This document shows, one piece after another, positions 5,836-8,080 of a stretch of DNA of 8,080 nt. The notes below the pieces were generated by a model, which was not told the DNA's origin, did not search any database, and was given only the letters and a program-made list of their open reading frames with translations. A program made the translations under genes and the position numbers. Every line of letters begins with the position of its first letter. Positions within the stretch are counted from its first letter, which is position 1. The stretch lies in assembly GCA_946481495.1 (NCBI GenBank), contig CAMLNW010000123.1, positions 1-8,080 on the forward strand. Reading direction: 5' to 3'. The DNA is from an uncultured Actinomycetes bacterium. Lineage in GTDB: Bacteria; Actinomycetota; Thermoleophilia; Solirubrobacterales; Thermoleophilaceae.

Positions 5836-6291
5836 CTAGTTGCTGCTCGCCCGGCAGGCCGGGCACTCGCCGCGCAGCGTGACGTCGTGGGCGGCGATCG
5901 CGAAGGCGGTCTTGTCGGAGAGGCCGTGGATCGCGTCCTCGAGCGCCTGATCCTCGAACGGCTCGACGGTCCCGCAGCTGTCGCAGACGAGATGGTGGTG
6001 GTGGTCGCCACCCGGGAGCGCCGCCTCGTAGCGGGCAACGCCCTCGCCGACGTCGAAGCGCTGTACGAGACCGAGGCGGTCGAGCAGGTCGAGCGCCCGG
6101 TAGATGCTCGCCAGGCCGACGCCGCTGCCGCGCTCGCGCAGCAGGTCGGCGATCTCGCGCGCGGTGATGCTGCAGCCGAGCTCGGCGATCGCACCGATTA
6201 CCACCTCGCGCGGCGCGCTAGAACGGTAGCCGGCGTCGGAGAGAGCCTTGGTCGTGTGCTCGGTCCAGTCGCTGGCGGTCGTGGGGGCCAT
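5836..6291 (-). CDS. zur: Fur-family zinc-responsive repressor (Zur)
   Basis: This is a 151-residue cytosolic DNA-binding repressor. The winged helix runs through residues 16-80, with VGLASIYRALDLLDRLGLVQ (58-77) as the recognition helix and the following turn. The dimerization/metal domain carries DHHHHLVCDSCG (96-107), with C103/C106, and HDVTLRGECPAC (135-146), with C143/C146. These form the two CxxC pairs of the structural zinc site and nearby histidines of the sensory site. Assignment to Zur rather than Fur rests on context: it is convergent with znuA, 10 bp stop to stop, and a Zur-type box controls znuA. ATG at 6289-6291 is preceded by TACTCT and an 8-nt gap with no SD, so the mRNA looks leaderless. 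No Zur box is seen at its own promoter, so autorepression is not indicated. Confidence 0.88.
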   Translation of the reverse strand: MAPTTASDWTEHTTKALSDAGYRSSAPREVVIGAIAELGCSITAREIADLLRERGSGVGLASIYRALDLLDRLGLVQRFDVGEGVARYEAALPGGDHHHHLVCDSCGTVEPFEDQALEDAIHGLSDKTAFAIAAHDVTLRGECPACRASSN

Positions 6292-6299
6292 CGCTGGAA

Positions 6300-6305
6300 A
6301 GAGTA
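6300..6305 (-). promoter_or_regulatory. Leaderless-type -10 element of zur
   Basis: On the minus strand TACTCT (TANNNT) ends 8 nt before the zur ATG at 6291. There is no SD in the intervening bases. No convincing -35 is present 16-19 nt upstream. Confidence 0.45.
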
Positions 6306-6328
6306 CCCCGCGGCTCCGCCTGGCCTTG

Positions 6329-6334
6329 TAGGCT
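6329..6334 (+). promoter_or_regulatory. Leaderless-type -10 element of the 6342 gene
   Basis: TAGGCT (TANNNT) ends 7 nt before the ATG at 6342. It favours 6342 over the in-frame ATG at 6336, which would be only 1 nt from this element. Its expected -35 region falls next to the zur -10 (6300-6305), so the two divergent promoters overlap. Confidence 0.42.
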
Positions 6335-6341
6335 CATGTGC

Positions 6342-6674
6342 ATGCCCCGTCGTGATCGGCGCGTCCTCGTGGCGCTGGCGCTGCTCTCGTCGCTCTGCCT
6401 GCTGGCTGAAGCGGCGGGCGTGCTCGCGCCGGCGCTGCTCTACGCGGCGCCGCTGCTGCTCGTCGCGCTGCCGCTGATCGCCGGGCGCTATCTCGGTGAC
6501 GAGTCGATCGTTCGGTTAGCGCGGGGTGCGCGAGACCGTCGCCGTCGGCCGGCGCAACGGCTGCTCGCTCCTGCTGGCGCTCGTTGGGCGCTGCGTGTCG
6601 TCCCGCGTGGCGGTCGCTTGATCGCCCATTCGCTCGCCGTGCGTCCGCCGCCCGCGGCGCTGCTCGCCCGCTAG
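6342..6674 (+). CDS. Small membrane protein of unknown function
   Basis: I do not recognise this 110-residue protein. A basic start MPRRDRR is followed by two hydrophobic segments (about residues 8-29 and 31-48), so it likely forms a two-helix hairpin in the membrane. A basic, Arg-rich tail follows (ARDRRRRPAQR, about 63-73, then further Arg and Pro residues to the end) and is probably cytosolic. There is one cysteine (C19) and no obvious metal site. ATG 6342 is preferred over ATG 6336 because of the -10 spacing. The gene is divergent from zur across 50 bp and lies upstream of the two copper-type genes. A strong hairpin begins 18 nt after its stop, so it may be a separate unit or the first gene of an attenuated operon. 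Codon use resembles its neighbours, and coding status is likely but not certain. Confidence 0.6.
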   Translation: MPRRDRRVLVALALLSSLCLLAEAAGVLAPALLYAAPLLLVALPLIAGRYLGDESIVRLARGARDRRRRPAQRLLAPAGARWALRVVPRGGRLIAHSLAVRPPPAALLAR

Positions 6675-6692
6675 CTCTCCCGGCCGCGGCGC

Positions 6693-6720
6693 GATCGCGC
6701 TCCCGGGTGGGAGCGCGATC
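6693..6720 (+). terminator. Perfect 12-bp hairpin after the 6342 gene (terminator or attenuator-like)
   Basis: GATCGCGCTCCC (6693-6704) and GGGAGCGCGATC (6709-6720) are exact inverted complements around a GGGT loop, giving a very stable stem. No U-tract follows (CACGAAGCTG), so it is not a classical intrinsic terminator. Hairpins without a U-tract are reported as terminators in actinobacteria. It ends 13 nt before the strong SD of the next gene, so it could instead be an RNA attenuator or, as DNA, a palindromic operator. Confidence 0.5.
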
Positions 6721-6733
6721 CACGAAGCTGCCC

Positions 6734-6740
6734 AAGGAGG
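6734..6740 (+). promoter_or_regulatory. Strong Shine-Dalgarno that fixes a TTG start
   Basis: AAGGAGG is followed by a 6-nt spacer and TTG at 6747. No ATG or GTG is available near this SD in the same frame, so the rare TTG start is well supported. The strong SD contrasts with the SD-less genes to the left. Confidence 0.8.
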
Positions 6741-6746
6741 CACGAA

Positions 6747-7418
6747 TTGCGCCGCATCAGCGGCGCGGCTGCGGTGGCGCTGCTGGCGTTCGCTATGGCC
6801 GCGACAGCCGCCCACGCCCACGGCGGGGGCGGCACCGACTACACATCTGAGATCCGCGCCGTCACGCCCGTGGACGCCGGCCTGACGGTCGACGTCCTCG
6901 ACCGCGACGACCGGCTCGCGTTGCGCAACGACAGCGGCAAGACGGTCGTCGTCGAGGGCTACAACGGCGAGCCCTACGCTCGTGTGCGGCCCGACGGGAC
7001 GGTCGAGGTCAACCTCAACTCGCCGGCGCTCTACCTCAACGAGGACCGCTTCGCCAAGGTCGACCTGCCGGCACGCGCCGACGAGGACGCCGCGCCGGAG
7101 TGGAAGGTCGTCGACCGGTCAGGCCGGTTCGATTGGCACGACCACCGCATCCACTGGATGGGCGCCGGCCGGCCCGCGGCGGTGCGCGACCCCCAGCGGC
7201 GGACGAAGGTCTTCGACTGGGCGGTGCCGATCCGGGTCGGCGAGCGGCCGGGTGAGGTCAGGGGCGCCCTGACCTGGGTAGGCCGTCCCGACGAGAGCTT
7301 CCCGATCGCTGCGGCGATCGTCCTGCTGGCCGTCGCGGTGGGCGGCGTGGTGCTGGTCGTCCTGGTGCGGCGCCGGAGGCGGCGCGGCGGCGATGCCGAG
7401 GACGCCGAGGCGTGGTGA
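6747..7418 (+). CDS. Secreted, C-terminally anchored protein with His-rich FDWHDHRIHWM motif, coupled to CopC
   Basis: This 223-residue protein starts at TTG. A Sec signal peptide (MRRISGAAAVALLAFAMAAT, then AAHAH) should be cleaved near residues 22-24. The mature end is His/Gly-rich (HAHGGGGTDY). A probable beta-rich extracytoplasmic domain (about 30-182) contains FDWHDHRIHWMGAG (128-141), with three close histidines that could bind copper. One transmembrane helix (about 186-207) and a cytoplasmic Arg/acidic tail (RRRRRRGGDAEDAEAW) end the protein. It has no cysteine. I recognise the general type as a conserved actinobacterial protein found near CopC/CopD genes, but I know of no established function. 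Its stop overlaps the CopC start by 4 bp (GTGA), so the two are translationally coupled. A role in extracytoplasmic copper handling is inferred only from this context and the histidines. Confidence 0.75.
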   Translation: MRRISGAAAVALLAFAMAATAAHAHGGGGTDYTSEIRAVTPVDAGLTVDVLDRDDRLALRNDSGKTVVVEGYNGEPYARVRPDGTVEVNLNSPALYLNEDRFAKVDLPARADEDAAPEWKVVDRSGRFDWHDHRIHWMGAGRPAAVRDPQRRTKVFDWAVPIRVGERPGEVRGALTWVGRPDESFPIAAAIVLLAVAVGGVVLVVLVRRRRRRGGDAEDAEAW

Positions 7419-8080
7419 CCCGGCTCCGCGAAATCGCCGCGTTGCGATTCAGCGTCTTAGTCGTGCTCTGCGTGGCGCTGCTGGCCCTGCCCGCCAGCGC
7501 GGCCGCGCATGCGGTGGTCGAGCAGACCCAGCCGATGCGCGGCGCCGCGCTCGAGCGTGCGCCCGAGCGGGTGGCGGTGACCTTCGACGAGCCGATCGAG
7601 TCGAGCTTCGGCGCGCTGCGGGTCTTCGCCGCCGATGGCGAGCGCGTCGACGTCGGCGATGTCGAGCGGCCGGCGAGCGACGCCATCGCCGTGCGGCTCG
7701 AAGACGACCTGCCCGACGGCGCCTACACGGTCACCTACCGCGTCGTCTCGGCCGACGCCCACCCGGTTGCCGGCGGCTACGTGTTCACCGTCGGCAGGGC
7801 AGGGGGGCGGCCGGCAGCCGCCGTCTCCGACCTGCTCGACGAGGGCGCAGGACCGGTGACCGAGGTTGCCTTCGGCGCCGTGCGCGCGCTGAGCTATGCG
7901 GCGATTGCCCTGCTGGCGGGGGGCCTGGTCTTCCTGCTCGCGGTCTGGCTGCCCGGGTTGCGTCGGGTAGCGAGCGAGCCGGTCGCAGCCGAGGCAGGCG
8001 AAGGTGCCCTTGCGATGTTCATTCAGCAGCGGGCTGGTGCCGGGTCGCTCAGTGGCTTCGTGGCGCAGGACATTATAGGC
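7415..8080 (+). CDS. CopC-domain copper-binding protein, probable CopC-CopD fusion (partial, runs off right edge)
   Basis: The frame is open from GTG 7415 to the window end (222 codons). A signal peptide (to about residue 31, ALPASAAA) leaves H32 as the mature N-terminal residue, in AHAVVEQTQP. The CopC beta-barrel domain covers about 32-127, with VAVTFDEPIESSFGALRVF (53-71) and VVSADAHPVAGGYVFTV (110-126). D114 and H116 fall at positions 83 and 85 counting H32 as 1. That is the His1/Asp83/His85 Cu(II) site of CopC proteins. After a linker, a membrane helix (about 161-181, YAAIALLAGGLVFLLAVWLPG) suggests a fused CopD-like membrane domain continuing past the edge. GTG is favoured by the 4-bp GTGA overlap with the previous gene and a GAGG at 7407-7410. 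The last 25 or so residues do not look like typical CopD sequence. Confidence 0.88.
   Translation, partial: MTRLREIAALRFSVLVVLCVALLALPASAAAHAVVEQTQPMRGAALERAPERVAVTFDEPIESSFGALRVFAADGERVDVGDVERPASDAIAVRLEDDLPDGAYTVTYRVVSADAHPVAGGYVFTVGRAGGRPAAAVSDLLDEGAGPVTEVAFGAVRALSYAAIALLAGGLVFLLAVWLPGLRRVASEPVAAEAGEGALAMFIQQRAGAGSLSGFVAQDIIG

Noticed and set aside
5664..6477. Open frames antisense to or overlapping zur (5664-6194 minus, 5887-6477 plus)
   Set aside because: The Fur-family motifs (CDSC, CPAC, DHHHH) are only in the 5836-6291 minus frame. The others have biased, motif-free composition.
7258..7762. Minus-strand open frames opposite the CopC region
   Set aside because: They are antisense to a frame with a signal peptide, an exactly placed Cu(II) site and a membrane helix.
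1..8080. CRISPR array, insertion sequence, integrase, attachment site or plasmid/phage origin
   Set aside because: I found no regularly spaced direct repeats, transposase-like frame, terminal inverted repeats or integrase motif. The tRNA gene is intact, with no visible duplicated 3' end within the window.

Overview
The window is G+C-rich, gene-dense bacterial chromosome. It looks like an actinobacterium, most likely from the Thermoleophilia/Solirubrobacterales side. The reasons are strong G/C bias at third codon positions, GTG and TTG starts, several apparently leaderless genes, a PucR-type regulator with a typical N-terminus at the left edge, and a CopC gene coupled to a small secreted protein. 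The taxonomic placement is inference from gene content and style, not from a marker-gene comparison.

Layout, left to right. (1) The 5' half of a PucR-like regulator gene runs off the left edge (minus, 1-318). A non-coding stretch follows, then a tRNA-Pro(GGG) on the minus strand (607-680). (2) A glutathione S-transferase-like gene (plus, 742-1500) overlaps tail to tail with a minus-strand pair: a YibE/F membrane protein (2256-3407) followed by a TauE/SafE-type permease (1485-2246). (3) A zinc-related block follows. It holds a cysteine-free ribosomal protein bS18 gene (plus, 3533-3844), a CDF-family metal exporter (minus, 3849-4763), a ZnuA-type zinc-binding lipoprotein (plus, 4866-5825) and a Fur/Zur-family repressor (minus, 5836-6291). 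A near-perfect Zur-box-like palindrome lies between the predicted -35 and -10 of znuA. (4) At the right is a copper-flavoured run: a small two-helix membrane protein (plus, 6342-6674), a strong hairpin, a secreted single-pass protein with a His-rich FDWHDHRIHWM motif (TTG start with a strong Shine-Dalgarno, 6747-7418), and a translationally coupled CopC-type protein (7415 to the right edge) whose Cu(II) ligands fall exactly at the CopC positions.

How the parts probably work together. The middle block reads as a zinc-balance neighbourhood: Zur senses zinc and represses the znuA promoter, ZnuA captures zinc outside the membrane, the CDF protein exports excess metal, and the zinc-free S18 could spare zinc in the ribosome. 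No membrane permease (ZnuB) or ATPase (ZnuC) is visible, so ZnuA must work with partners encoded elsewhere. The right-hand run probably handles periplasmic or extracytoplasmic copper. No mobile element, CRISPR array or integrase is visible. Nothing here is certainly a new system. The items most worth checking are the FDWHDHRIHWM protein coupled to CopC, the orphan Zur-controlled ZnuA, the stand-alone zinc-free S18, and the repeated TANNNT-N7/8-ATG leaderless start signature.
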